A stretch of 64,000 bases of DNA. It comes from Kordia sp. GTDB lineage: Bacteria; Bacteroidota; Bacteroidia; Flavobacteriales; Flavobacteriaceae. Both the position numbers and the translations under genes were made by a program. This document shows positions 16,167-25,722 of this stretch, piece by piece. The notes below the pieces were generated by a model, which worked only from the letters and a program-made list of their open reading frames with translations, did no database searches and was not told the DNA's origin. Location: positions 1 to 64,000 of the forward strand of contig NVVR01000006.1 in the NCBI GenBank assembly GCA_002733415.1, given 5' to 3'. How positions within the stretch are numbered: the first letter of the stretch is position 1; the number at the start of each line of letters is the position of its first letter.

Positions 16167-17083
16167 TTATATCTTCCATTTACCTTTACTAATATCAACA
16201 ACCTGTCCTCCGATTTTTAAGGTGTATTTATCGTTCTTTAGTTTGCCGTCTAAATTTATGTATGACTTTCTGTTCATTTGAAAACCTTGCTCTGTAGTTG
16301 CTGAAATTTCTGAAGATTCATTTTTTAATAGATATGCAAGAAAACAGCCATTTGACTTCCCGTAGCAGCATCTTCTATAAGTTGTTCATTTTCAATACAA
16401 AACATTCTGGAATTGAAATTATTCTGTTTTTCAAATGTTTCTTCTGTTACAAAAAATAATGAAGTGGTTAATCCTGTAATACTATTAGTCTTGTGTTTTT
16501 TATTTTGAATTAGGAATTCAATGGCTTTTTGTGAATCAATTTTTATTTGATTCATTTTCTCTAAACTAATAATAGGGATTATGATGTATGGTAAACCTGT
16601 GCTTATTTCTTCTATTGGTTTTTGTTTGTTTAACGCATTGAAGTCTATACCTAATCCATTAGTGATTTCTTGATGCTTGTAAGTTGAGATAAATTCAGGC
16701 TGGGCTTGTTTCATTATAAAATCACTTTCATCAAGTTGATCTATAGAGCTCAAATTAATGATGACTTCTGAATGCTTTAAATTTAAAGTAAGGTTTTCTT
16801 TTGGTTTTGGTAACAGGTATTTCGAAATAATAAAAGCAGTACCTAATGATGGATGTCCTGCGAAGGGCACTTCGTATTCGGGAGTGAAAATACGTACATC
16901 GAATTTTTCATTACTATGGTTTTTTTTGATGAATGTAATCTCGGGGAAATTAAGTTCCTTTGCTATGTTGAGCATGTTTTTGTCAGAAACGTTATTCTCA
17001 TAATCAATGAATACAGCCAGTTGATTCCCTCCATCTTTTAATGAAGTAAAAACATCTACTAAGTAATATTCTATTTCTATCAT
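16167..17083 (-). pseudogene. PhzF-family isomerase, frameshifted near its 3' end
   Basis: PhzF enzymes (diaminopimelate-epimerase fold) catalyse isomerisation or epimerisation of small metabolites. The first 252 residues include VDVFTSLKDGGNQLAVF, the catalytic-region FTPEYEVPFAGHPSLGTAFI and EDAATGSQMAVFL. The frame then stops (LHIY*) at 16325. One base shift near 16336 (TTCTTGCA, where TTCTTGGCA would be expected) restores AYLLKNESSEIS...EQGFQMNRKSYINL...YTLKIGGQVVDISKGKWKI and a stop at 16167-16169. The repaired protein is about 305 residues, the usual family size. It is therefore either an inactivated gene or carries a one-base sequence error. Confidence 0.85.
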
Positions 17084-17115
17084 TTTTTATAGCACAAACA
17101 AAAGTTGCGTGGGTT

Positions 17116-18774
17116 TTAAAATTGAAAATAAATAAAAGGTTGAAAATCGGCGGCGTACGTCTGATAGCATAAAATACTAACCATAATAACTGTTATAGCT
17201 TTAATAGTAAAATGACTATCAATAAAAAGTTGTTGCACCTTATCTTTAAGTGCATATGGTAGCCAATGTGCAATGTAGCCTAATAACATGATGAGGAACA
17301 CGCTTTTATATTCTATAAGTAATTGTAATGCATTAGCAATATCCATATTGTAACATATCTGATGATATTGTTTGCTTATATGTTCCATGCTATTCCCTCT
17401 AAAATAGACTCTTGTAAAAGTGATAAATGCAAACGTTATAGCGATTTTCCATACCGTTGAAAACGGATTTGTACTCTTTTCATAAGGGCTAACTTGTCGC
17501 CAATACTTATATACAAGTATTCCTATTCCGTTCAAACCTCCCCATATTACAAATTTCCAAGAGGCACCATGCCATAAACCGCCAATAAGCATGGTTAATA
17601 GAAGGTTAATATTAGTGTTAAAATGTTTGATAAGCTTTGGAAGAAATAAGCATAATAGCATAGCAATTACAAGCGCTCCAACAATTATTAATGTATAGGT
17701 ATAGCTTTTTAAGGCAATTAGTAATACAAGCAAAAAGCTTAAGCAAATGATATAGGAAGTAGTAGAGCCTTTTCTGTTTCCTCCTAATGGGATATATAAA
17801 TAATCCTTTAGCCATGTAGAAAGTGAGATGTGCCAACGTTTCCAGAAATCACCACAATTGATTGCTTTATAAGGCGAATTAAAGTTTTTAGGAAGTTGAT
17901 ATCCCATTAATAAAGCCAGACCAATAGCAATATCAGTATACCCAGAAAAATCACCATAAATTTGCAATGAATAGCCAAACAATGCCATAATATTAGTGAA
18001 GCCAGAAAACATTTCAGGCGCATCAAAAACGCGATCTAAAAAATTAGCTGCTATATAATCGGCAAAAATCATCTTCTTAATCAATCCAATTAAAATCATG
18101 TATATAGCCTTTCCAAAATCAGTTGCTGTAATGTTGATTTCTTTTTTTATCTGAGGAATAAAATCAGCAGCTCTTACAATTGGACCTGCTACTAATTGTG
18201 GGAAGAAACTCACGAAAAAACCAAAATCCAAGATATTGTTAATGGGTTTTAATTGTTTTCTGTAAATATCAACACTATAACTAATGGTTTGAAAGGTGTA
18301 GAATGAGATTCCTACAGGTAATATGATGCTATCTACTGTAAAATAATCATGTTGGCTAATGGTATTGGTCCATAAGGCTAAATGATTGATAACGTCATAG
18401 TCTGTTTTAAATAAGCTATTGAACGAATCGGTAAAAAAATAGGCGTACTTAAAATAACATAATGTAGCTAGGTTGATAAATACACTAATCCCTACTAATA
18501 GTTTCTTTTTTAGTATTGATTTTGTGTAATAAATCCCTTTTCCGATAAAGAAATCATTAACAGTACTGAAAAGTAAAATACCAATAAATAATCCACTGGT
18601 TTTGTAATAGAACAATAAACTTACTGCGAATAAATATGGAACACGTAAGCTTTTTTTCTTGTATACAAGAGCGTAAATTAAATACACTAAAGCAAAAAAT
18701 ATCCAGAAACTTATTTGTGTAAAAAGTAACGGAGTATCTTCGGAAAAACTAAATATGTCAAGTAGTTTATTCAA
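17116..18774 (-). CDS. MBOAT O-acyltransferase (AlgI/DltB-like)
   Basis: A 552-residue multi-spanning membrane protein that would move acyl (usually acetyl) groups across the membrane to a surface glycan. Family motifs are readable: FFPQLVAGPIVRAADFIPQI, NFNSPYKAINCGDFWKRWHISL (conserved Trp/Arg/Trp-His), DYLYIPLGGNRKG, and GGLWHGASWKFVIWGGLNG with the invariant His. It is the last gene of a four-gene minus-strand operon and overlaps the upstream SGNH hydrolase gene by eight bases. AlgI-type proteins work with SGNH partners (as AlgI with AlgJ/AlgX), matching this context. The polysaccharide modified is unknown because no glycan synthesis genes are nearby. Confidence 0.93.
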   Translation of the reverse strand: MNKLLDIFSFSEDTPLLFTQISFWIFFALVYLIYALVYKKKSLRVPYLFAVSLLFYYKTSGLFIGILLFSTVNDFFIGKGIYYTKSILKKKLLVGISVFINLATLCYFKYAYFFTDSFNSLFKTDYDVINHLALWTNTISQHDYFTVDSIILPVGISFYTFQTISYSVDIYRKQLKPINNILDFGFFVSFFPQLVAGPIVRAADFIPQIKKEINITATDFGKAIYMILIGLIKKMIFADYIAANFLDRVFDAPEMFSGFTNIMALFGYSLQIYGDFSGYTDIAIGLALLMGYQLPKNFNSPYKAINCGDFWKRWHISLSTWLKDYLYIPLGGNRKGSTTSYIICLSFLLVLLIALKSYTYTLIIVGALVIAMLLCLFLPKLIKHFNTNINLLLTMLIGGLWHGASWKFVIWGGLNGIGILVYKYWRQVSPYEKSTNPFSTVWKIAITFAFITFTRVYFRGNSMEHISKQYHQICYNMDIANALQLLIEYKSVFLIMLLGYIAHWLPYALKDKVQQLFIDSHFTIKAITVIMVSILCYQTYAADFQPFIYFQF

Positions 18775-20056
18775 AATGATGTTCTTGTTTAATAATTTTT
18801 TTCAGAATGCTACCCGATGGGTAGTTCATTTCTTGCTCCCACGAATTAACCAAAGCTTTTAATAATAAATCAGCTTTTATATCATATCCTTTTCTGGTAA
18901 AATGAATTCTATCTTTCGGCATGAGTTTGTTGGTATACCATTTTTGAGAAGAATTAAACCCTCCCATAATTTCATATAAATCCCAAACCGCCATTTGATA
19001 TTGTTCCGAGAGCTCATAAATTACTTCAGCAGCTACTTTGGTATTGGGGTTGGCATGTTGTCGTTTATAATAGGAATCGTTAGGTACGGTAAGTAATATG
19101 GCGCAATCTGGATTCGCTTTTTGAATATAACCGATTAATTGCTCGTAATAGGCTTTGAATTTTTGAGGTTTAAAATCAGTAGTATACGTGTCATTAGTAC
19201 CTATGGAAATAATAAATAAGTCTGGTTTATATAAAAGTAATTGCTTTTCAAAGTATGCACAACGATCATAAAAAGCAAAACTTGCCCCGTTAACACCAAT
19301 TGTAGTGTATTCAATTCCGGAGTTGTTATTCATGAGTTCTAATCCCATCATTAAAAACTCAGCATCTTCGGAATCGTCTGTTCTTTTTATACAAAAATCT
19401 AATTCAGAAACTGTTTTGTTAAGTGTAAACTCGATGTAGTGTGCATCTGAATTGATGGCGGTTTTTGCTACTAGATTTTGATTACTTACGAACACTTCAT
19501 AATCTGTAGTCCACTCATCATAAAAAACACGTAGTTTATTAAAACCATACATGTTTTTTGAATAGTTTTTATAATTAGCTTTAACTGTGATGTTAGCAAT
19601 AGAATCTTTAAATTTTGCAGACACTCCCGATAAACCCCATGCTACAGAATCATTTCTGGAACATCGGTAGCCTTTCCATTCGCCATCAAAAGTAACTTTG
19701 TAATTTAAAGGGTTATTTGTTTTGGCCATTTTATATGGGAAAATAAGTCCACGTTGTCCTTTAGCTTTTGGACTTATGTTTTGTAGATAATGACGCAATC
19801 GGTTGGAATATATATCCGCTTGAATATGTGACCCGCCAATATGGAAAACATGTAATTTTTCTTCTTTGTTGTTGTAGATGTTGTCTAATTTCTGATATAG
19901 CTTTTTAAAAGCAATAGCTGAATCGGCATGCTTTATGTTGTTCGCTTCCCAATTAATAAAAGAATATTGTTGTTGTAAGCTGTCGGAAAGTGTATAGTTT
20001 TGACCAAACAGGACTATGCTGTAAACAAATGTAATATGTGTTAATAGTCTCTTCAT
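18767..20056 (-). CDS. SGNH/GDSL hydrolase-family protein, probable glycan O-acetyl transferase/esterase (first)
   Basis: A 429-residue exported protein (signal peptide MKRLLTHITFVYSIVLFGQ). The SGNH blocks are visible: block I HIGGSHIQADIYSNRLR with the nucleophilic Ser (about residue 74), block III ISIGTNDTYT with Asn, and block V DRIHFTRKGYD with the Asp-x-x-His pair. A beta-rich insert separates block I from block III, as in acetyltransferase-type SGNH proteins. It is translationally coupled on both sides: one base of overlap with the upstream SGNH gene and eight with the downstream MBOAT gene. I infer that it hands acetyl groups from the MBOAT protein to a glycan in the periplasm, or removes them. 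Confidence 0.88.
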   Translation of the reverse strand: MKRLLTHITFVYSIVLFGQNYTLSDSLQQQYSFINWEANNIKHADSAIAFKKLYQKLDNIYNNKEEKLHVFHIGGSHIQADIYSNRLRHYLQNISPKAKGQRGLIFPYKMAKTNNPLNYKVTFDGEWKGYRCSRNDSVAWGLSGVSAKFKDSIANITVKANYKNYSKNMYGFNKLRVFYDEWTTDYEVFVSNQNLVAKTAINSDAHYIEFTLNKTVSELDFCIKRTDDSEDAEFLMMGLELMNNNSGIEYTTIGVNGASFAFYDRCAYFEKQLLLYKPDLFIISIGTNDTYTTDFKPQKFKAYYEQLIGYIQKANPDCAILLTVPNDSYYKRQHANPNTKVAAEVIYELSEQYQMAVWDLYEIMGGFNSSQKWYTNKLMPKDRIHFTRKGYDIKADLLLKALVNSWEQEMNYPSGSILKKIIKQEHHFE

Positions 20057-21567
20057 TAGTTAGTTGTGGTATTTGTGTATTGTTGAAGGTCTAAGTATAA
20101 TGATGTAAAAAACAATTCAGAAATATACTTAGTCCCTTTAGGGGTGAAATGAATATAATCACCACCTACTAATTTTTCTTTAACCCATATAGGAATGGAG
20201 TTTTTTCCTCCCATGGCATGAAACATGTCCCAATACGCTAGATTATTGTTGGTACAAAGCTCCTTTAAACTTTCGTTTAGAAAAGGCAATAATTCATAAG
20301 TAATCATTTTCCCGTTTACAGATGTAGACAAGTCCGTAGGGCCTATAAATAATAAACTCATTCCTGATTGTCGCCTTCTCAGCCATTTAACTTGTGAGTG
20401 CAAACGATGGATATACTTCGTTACTCCAATAGAATCTTTTAAATACGGAACAGTGTTTCCTCCGAATTGTAAAATCATCACTTTTGGTTTTAGTTCTTTC
20501 AACATTCTGCCGTAATCTGTAGCATCATTTTTAGTAAATAGGGTTCCTGAGGCACCTCGCATAGCAACATTATCTATTTGTATTCCATAGCCACCGTCTA
20601 AAGTAAGCCCGAAGAAATCAGCACTAACTTTTCCCTTCAATTCTATTTTAAGATTACTTGGAGTTTTTGCTAGTTTAATTTTGTAGTTGTGGTAGTTGCC
20701 ATCTGTGATTAAAGAATCTTGCTGAATTAAAATATCATTTTCATAGATATTAATAGTTATTGGGTAGTTACAATTTCCGTAATGTAAACCGATATTTTTG
20801 AAGGCTCTGAATTTCCGGTAGGCAATGTTTGATTTTTTAATTGCAATAGTAGCAGTGGTAATTAATGTTGAGTCAATTTGGATACTATCAATCAGTACTG
20901 GTGTAAACCTGGATGAAGATAGAAAAACACCGTATTTTCTATGGGTAAACTTTTTTTGAGTGGGGTTAAAAATAGCATGTCTTTCCCAAGTATCACTATG
21001 TTTAACACTTGCACTAATTTGATGATAAGCTTGTTTTATAGGAATGAACCCAGGGCCGCTACCACCATACATTTTTTGTAATCGGTTACGTAAATATCCG
21101 GTAATTCGATCACCTTCTAGCTGAGAATCACCATAATGAATGATTCTACAACTTTTACTATTTAGTTTATCTCTTAATTCGTTAAGGAAATTCAAATTGC
21201 TTTTAGGGTAGCTGATTCGTTCAATTGAAGTAGTGTCGATTTTAGAGAAATCCATAACTGGAGTTGCTTCTTTGTTTTCTGGAGATGGCCTGTGGGTTAT
21301 TAGCGAGTCAATTCCTAAATTGATAACTTCAATTTCCAGTGGAGTAATTGTAGTGGTTATTTGATTAATGATGTCATTGGTTGAAACACTATCTTTTTGT
21401 AATTCAAAAAAAGAAGTACTTGTAGGGTATTTTAAATGATATTCATCAAGAAAAAAACCTTCTTTATTAGTTGAAGTATTCGTAGTGGTTAAAAATAGTA
21501 CCCCACCTAAAACAGCTAAAATAAGGAGCATGAATAATGCAATATATATGGGTTTTATTGTTTTCAA
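20056..21567 (-). CDS. SGNH/GDSL hydrolase-family protein, membrane-anchored (second)
   Basis: A 503-residue protein with an N-terminal transmembrane anchor (IYIALFMLLILAVLGGVLFL) and about 100 residues of linker. The SGNH domain follows: block I IIHYGDSQLEGDRITGYLR with its GDS nucleophile, LQFGGNTVP (block III Gly/Asn) and GGDYIHFTPKGT (Asp/His). A jelly-roll-like insert (about residues 190-330) may bind carbohydrate. It is distinct in sequence from the adjacent SGNH protein, so the two are not a recent duplication. Its ATG overlaps the stop of the binding-protein gene upstream (ATGA type), indicating one operon. Extracytoplasmic action on the same polysaccharide is inferred. Confidence 0.87.
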   Translation of the reverse strand: MKTIKPIYIALFMLLILAVLGGVLFLTTTNTSTNKEGFFLDEYHLKYPTSTSFFELQKDSVSTNDIINQITTTITPLEIEVINLGIDSLITHRPSPENKEATPVMDFSKIDTTSIERISYPKSNLNFLNELRDKLNSKSCRIIHYGDSQLEGDRITGYLRNRLQKMYGGSGPGFIPIKQAYHQISASVKHSDTWERHAIFNPTQKKFTHRKYGVFLSSSRFTPVLIDSIQIDSTLITTATIAIKKSNIAYRKFRAFKNIGLHYGNCNYPITINIYENDILIQQDSLITDGNYHNYKIKLAKTPSNLKIELKGKVSADFFGLTLDGGYGIQIDNVAMRGASGTLFTKNDATDYGRMLKELKPKVMILQFGGNTVPYLKDSIGVTKYIHRLHSQVKWLRRRQSGMSLLFIGPTDLSTSVNGKMITYELLPFLNESLKELCTNNNLAYWDMFHAMGGKNSIPIWVKEKLVGGDYIHFTPKGTKYISELFFTSLYLDLQQYTNTTTN

Positions 21568-23189
21568 GGGATTTTTAGTTTGCTTTTATACACTCTTTTC
21601 AGATGTAATAAGTTGATTGGGTTTATTCCTAATCCATGAATATTTTTTCTGGAGAACCGAATTACTTGATCATAATACAAAGGAATTACAGGAGTATTAT
21701 TGATTATAATAGAATCCATTTGTTGGTAGAAACGGTGTCGCTTGTTTAAATTAACTTCTTTTAATGCATTTTCATATAAACGATCATACCTATCATTTTT
21801 AAAATGTGTGTAATTTGGGCCGTTTGGTGTAAAGTTTTTGGAATAGAATAATGATAAGTAATTTTCAGCATCGGGATAATCAGCTACCCAACTAGCTCTA
21901 AACATAGGGAGTGTTCCTTTTGATTTCCCTTCTTTTAAAGTAGATGAGGTTAATAAATCAATAGTAACGGTTAATCCAATTTTTTCTAATTCACGCTGAA
22001 TATATTCACATAAATCTACATAATTACTATTAGTAGCAATAGTGATTTTTGGTTCGGTAATTCCAGTTTCGTTTTTAAACTGATTGACCAATTTTTTAGC
22101 TTTTTCTGGCTGATAAGTAAACCCTTTTAAATGATTAAAACTGGGTAATCCTTTAGGAATAAAGCCGTTTTCAGCAGGAGTCCCAATTCCATTTCGTAAA
22201 TATTTAATCATGGTTTGGCGATCAAATCCGTAATTAATAGCTTTTCGGATTAATACTGATTGAATTTCAGTTTGTTTGGATTCCATATAAAATCCTAAGT
22301 ATTCTGTATTTAAATAATCTCCAGAAACCATATTAACAGTACTAGTATACTTGCTGCGTAATTTTCCAACTTGGGTTAAGAGCTCATCTTTATAGGAAGG
22401 GTCTAGCCCGGATATGAAATCGATATTTCCTTGTGAGAATTGTAAAAACTCACTCTGTTTATCAGTTAAAAAAGTAATTGCTACCGCTTCAAGATAGGGT
22501 AGTTTATTTCCTTTAGAGTCTTGCTCGTGGTAATTTTTATTTTTTCGCAGGACCAGTTTAATGTTTTCTTCCCATCGTTTAAACTTAAAAGGACCAGTTC
22601 CAATTGGGTTTGCTCTAAAGTCATTTCCGTAATGTTCAACTATTTCCTTTGGTAAAACCGAGCAATACTTAGTAGTCAATACTCCTAAAAATGCAGGGAA
22701 AGGTTGTTTTAGTTGAATAGTAAAAGTAGAATCATTTACTGCTTTATAAACCAATACTTGTTGTAAAGTGTTGCTTCCTGGGGAGGCAGTTTTCTTGTCG
22801 GTTAATCGATCAAAAGAATATTTAAAATCAAATGCAGTAACCTTCCTTTTATTATTTGTAAACAATTTATGTTCGTGAAAAAACACATCGTTTCTGATAT
22901 TGAAAACATATGTTTTAGCATCTTCAGAAATAGTCCAACTTTTAGCAATGTCAGGTTGAATGTTTAAATTATCATCCAATTGAACTAATCCGTTAAACAA
23001 CTGATTACATGCCCAAATAGCGGAGTTGTCTTTAGCAAACGCTGGATCTAGTGAGTTGATGTTTTTGTATTCATTGTATCGAAACACCAAATGATCTCTG
23101 TCAGATGTTGTGGTTGAGTTACAAGCGTTCAGTAGCATGAAAAACACTGAAGCTATAAGTTTGTATTGTAGGAGTTGTACTGTTTTCAA
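21564..23189 (-). CDS. Solute-binding lipoprotein, family 5 (OppA/DppA-like)
   Basis: A 541-residue lipoprotein (signal ending VFFMLLNAC) of the SBP_bac_5 class, which binds oligopeptides, nickel complexes or oligosaccharides for ABC import. Landmarks are NSLDPAFAKDNSAIWACNQLFNGLVQLDD, IQPDIAKSWTISEDAKTYVFNIR, NPIGTGPFKFKRWEEN, LIRKAINYGFDRQTMI and WVADYPDAENYLSLFYS. No permease or ATPase genes are adjacent. It is the first gene of the operon and overlaps the SGNH gene by four bases. Whether it feeds a distant transporter or is a ligand-sensing partner of the glycan module cannot be told from sequence. Confidence 0.9.
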   Translation of the reverse strand: MKTVQLLQYKLIASVFFMLLNACNSTTTSDRDHLVFRYNEYKNINSLDPAFAKDNSAIWACNQLFNGLVQLDDNLNIQPDIAKSWTISEDAKTYVFNIRNDVFFHEHKLFTNNKRKVTAFDFKYSFDRLTDKKTASPGSNTLQQVLVYKAVNDSTFTIQLKQPFPAFLGVLTTKYCSVLPKEIVEHYGNDFRANPIGTGPFKFKRWEENIKLVLRKNKNYHEQDSKGNKLPYLEAVAITFLTDKQSEFLQFSQGNIDFISGLDPSYKDELLTQVGKLRSKYTSTVNMVSGDYLNTEYLGFYMESKQTEIQSVLIRKAINYGFDRQTMIKYLRNGIGTPAENGFIPKGLPSFNHLKGFTYQPEKAKKLVNQFKNETGITEPKITIATNSNYVDLCEYIQRELEKIGLTVTIDLLTSSTLKEGKSKGTLPMFRASWVADYPDAENYLSLFYSKNFTPNGPNYTHFKNDRYDRLYENALKEVNLNKRHRFYQQMDSIIINNTPVIPLYYDQVIRFSRKNIHGLGINPINLLHLKRVYKSKLKIP

Positions 23190-23205
23190 ATTGGTATTTT
23201 AATTG

Positions 23206-23213
23206 TATTTTTG
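23206..23213 (+). promoter_or_regulatory. -7 promoter element upstream of mtaB
   Basis: TATTTTTG followed by CACCCGC, matching TAnnTTTG. It is 53 bases before the mtaB ATG, in the divergent gap to the binding-protein gene. No TTG at optimal spacing is evident. Confidence 0.5.
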
Positions 23214-23265
23214 CACCCGCTATTTAAATGATAGCTAAGCTGTTCAAATATAAGTAAGATAATAA

Positions 23266-24585
23266 ATGCAAGAAAGAAAAAAAGTAGCTTTTTATACTTT
23301 AGGATGTAAATTAAATTTTTCTGAAACGTCAACTATCGCAAGAGACTTTACAAAAGAAGGTTTTGATCGAGTAGATTTTTCAGAACAAGCTGATATTTAT
23401 GTGATCAATACCTGTTCGGTAACGGAGAATGCTGACAAACGTTTTAAAAGTATTGTCAAGCAAGCTCAGAAACTGAATTCAGATGCATTTGTTGCTGCAG
23501 TTGGGTGTTATGCGCAATTGCAACCAGAAGAGTTAGCTGCGGTTGATGGGGTTGATTTAGTGCTTGGAGCAACTGAAAAATTTAAAATTACCAGTTATAT
23601 AAACGACTTGTCTAAAAATGACATGGGAGAAATACATTCTTGTGAAATTGAAGATGCTGATTTTTATGTAGGAAGTTATTCAATTGGTGATAGAACAAGA
23701 GCTTTCTTAAAAGTACAGGATGGGTGCGATTATAAGTGTACCTATTGTACAATTCCGTTAGCAAGAGGGATTTCTCGTAGTGATACCTTACAGAATGTAT
23801 TGGATAATGCTGCTGAAATATCTTCAAAAGGGATAAAAGAGATTGTGTTAACTGGAGTTAATATTGGTGATTATGGAAAAGGAGAGTTTGGGAATAAAAA
23901 GCACGAGCATACTTTTTTTGAATTAGTAGAAAAATTAGATGACGTTGAAGGAATTCATCGCATAAGAATTTCCTCTATTGAGCCTAACTTATTAAAAGAT
24001 GAAACCATCCTGTTTGTAGCAAATTCGAAGAGTTTTGTCCCGCATTTTCATATCCCATTGCAAAGTGGGAGTGATGAGTTGTTGAAAAAAATGAAACGCC
24101 GTTATTTAAAGCAAATATATACAAGTAGGGTAGAAGCGATTAAGGAACATATGCCAGATGCCTGTATTGGAGTTGATGTTATTGTAGGTTTCCCTGGAGA
24201 AACCGATGAGTTATTTTTGGAAACATACAATTACTTAGCGAATTTGGACATATCTTATTTGCATGTATTTACGTATTCTGAACGTCCAAATACTGAAGCT
24301 GTTGATTTTGACGGAGTAGTACCTGTGAATATTCGTAAAAAACGTAGTAAGATGTTACGTGGTTTATCAGCGAAAATGCGCAGTGTGTTTTATGAAAAAC
24401 AATTGAATACTGAGCGTACGGTTTTATTTGAAGATGAAAATAAAGAAGGGTATATTAATGGTTTTACAGAAAACTATGTAAAAGTAAAGGCCCCATGGAA
24501 TCCTGAATTAGTAAATACTTTACATAAGGTAAAACTAACCGAAGTTGATGAAGATGGATTGGTTAGGTTTGAATTTGTAGACTAG
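23266..24585 (+). CDS. mtaB: tRNA (N6-threonylcarbamoyladenosine-37)-C2 methylthiotransferase MtaB
   Basis: Radical-SAM methylthiotransferase that converts t6A37 to ms2t6A37 in ANN-decoding tRNAs. The 439-residue protein has the N-terminal UPF0004 domain with three cluster cysteines (C14 in TLGCKLN, C50 in NTCSV, C81 in VGCYAQ) and the radical-SAM CxxxCxxC at C154/C158/C161 (CDYKCTYC). The central segment is PHFHIPLQSGSDELLKKMKRRY and the protein ends in a TRAM-like domain. TLGCKLN, rather than MiaB's TFGCQMN, favours MtaB over MiaB. It stands alone between divergent and convergent neighbours. Confidence 0.94.
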   Translation: MQERKKVAFYTLGCKLNFSETSTIARDFTKEGFDRVDFSEQADIYVINTCSVTENADKRFKSIVKQAQKLNSDAFVAAVGCYAQLQPEELAAVDGVDLVLGATEKFKITSYINDLSKNDMGEIHSCEIEDADFYVGSYSIGDRTRAFLKVQDGCDYKCTYCTIPLARGISRSDTLQNVLDNAAEISSKGIKEIVLTGVNIGDYGKGEFGNKKHEHTFFELVEKLDDVEGIHRIRISSIEPNLLKDETILFVANSKSFVPHFHIPLQSGSDELLKKMKRRYLKQIYTSRVEAIKEHMPDACIGVDVIVGFPGETDELFLETYNYLANLDISYLHVFTYSERPNTEAVDFDGVVPVNIRKKRSKMLRGLSAKMRSVFYEKQLNTERTVLFEDENKEGYINGFTENYVKVKAPWNPELVNTLHKVKLTEVDEDGLVRFEFVD

Positions 24586-24606
24586 TTAGGTACACAAGAC
24601 ATAAAA

Positions 24607-24645
24607 AAAAGCCGCATCCAGATTGTAAACTTGAATACGGCTTTT
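24607..24645. terminator. Bidirectional terminator-like hairpin between mtaB and trpA
   Basis: AAAAGCCGCATCC pairs imperfectly with GAATACGGCTTTT around a 14-base loop. The T tract is longer on the minus strand (eight) than on the plus strand. Confidence 0.65.
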
Positions 24646-24881
24646 ATGCCAATAAATATTTAAATGAATACTAATAATAAACATTCCTAATTACTCATTT
24701 AAAAACTCACTTGACACCACTATAATAATCTTTTTAAAGTACTACGAATATCTAATAAAACAATACTCCTTTAATTCCTTTATCCAATTATCTAGCTAAT
24801 GAAATATAATTAACGTTATCAATATATAATTACTATTGTAAAACTTATATCTCACCTTTTGATGTGATTAAATTTACAAAA

Positions 24882-24905
24882 TAAAACACTAATAAACAAG
24901 TGTTT
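24882..24905 (-). terminator. Weak terminator-like hairpin close after trpA
   Basis: On the minus strand AAACACT...AGTGTTT is followed by TATTTTG. The stem is AT-rich and short, seven bases after the trpA stop codon. Confidence 0.4.
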
Positions 24906-24911
24906 AGCTGT

Positions 24912-25682
24912 TTATTTGAGAGGTTCTATAAAATTATGAATAGTAGTTTTTAATTCTGTAGTAGCAGTAGTTAATGTTTTGATAAAAGCACTACCTATAA
25001 TCGCTCCATTTGCATAGTTACATGCGGTATTAAATGTGTCAGCATTACTAATACCAAATCCAATGAGTTTTGGTGTATTGAGCTTCATAGCTTCAATTTT
25101 TTTAAAATAATCAAGCTGACCTTGTTGTAGGTCACTTTTACTTCCTGTGATGGCAAATGATGATACTACATATAAAAAAGCAGTGCTCTCTTTTGCAATT
25201 AATTTAATACGATCATCAGTGGTTTGTGGAGTAATTAAAAAGCTCATTTTTAAATTGTGTTTCTCAAACAGCGCTTTATATTCCTCTTGGTAAATATCTA
25301 AAGGCAAGTCAGGTAGAATAAAACCATCAACGCCAACAGCAGCAGCTTTTGCTAAAAAATCTTCTACTCCATATTTCATTAATTGATTGATATACCCCAT
25401 AAGCATAATTGGGATGTCAACAGTTTTTCTGATTTCTTTAATTTGATCAAAAATTATATTTAAGGTAATTCCGTTTTCAATAGCAACTTCACTACTATGC
25501 TGTATGGTTGGTCCGTCAGCTAATGGGTCAGAAAAAGGCATACCAATTTCAACCATATCAACTCCAGAAGCTGCTAATTCTTTAATAGTTTCAATGGTGT
25601 CATTTAATTTAGGAAAACCAGCAGTAGTATATATATTAAGTATATTTTCTTTGGTAGAAAATAAGTGTTCTAGTCTGTTCAT
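24912..25682 (-). CDS. trpA: Tryptophan synthase alpha chain
   Basis: Cleaves indole-3-glycerol phosphate to indole and glyceraldehyde-3-phosphate. The 256-residue TIM barrel has VDMVEIGMPFSDPLADGPTIQ with the catalytic Glu, LPDLPLD with the catalytic Asp, LITPQTTDDR and the phosphate-binding IGFGISNADT...GAIIGSAFIK. It is the last gene of the trp operon, 40 bases after trpB. The product channels indole to TrpB. Length and motifs are normal. Confidence 0.97.
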   Translation of the reverse strand: MNRLEHLFSTKENILNIYTTAGFPKLNDTIETIKELAASGVDMVEIGMPFSDPLADGPTIQHSSEVAIENGITLNIIFDQIKEIRKTVDIPIMLMGYINQLMKYGVEDFLAKAAAVGVDGFILPDLPLDIYQEEYKALFEKHNLKMSFLITPQTTDDRIKLIAKESTAFLYVVSSFAITGSKSDLQQGQLDYFKKIEAMKLNTPKLIGFGISNADTFNTACNYANGAIIGSAFIKTLTTATTELKTTIHNFIEPLK

Positions 25683-25722
25683 TTTTTTTAATATTAGGCA
25701 TTAGTCTTTTTTTTAAAACTCA

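Larger units (their letters stand above)
24586..24911. other. Convergent intergenic region between mtaB and trpA
   Basis: This stretch of 326 AT-rich bases contains no plausible gene on either strand. It holds a terminator-like hairpin near mtaB (24607-24645) and a smaller one close to the trpA stop (24882-24905). Between them I see only A/T-rich DNA with scattered stops. It may be the long 3' UTR of either transcript. Confidence 0.6.

Noticed and set aside
24586..24911. Small RNA or hidden gene between mtaB and trpA
   Set aside because: AT-rich DNA with many stops; two terminator-like hairpins explain the only structure seen.
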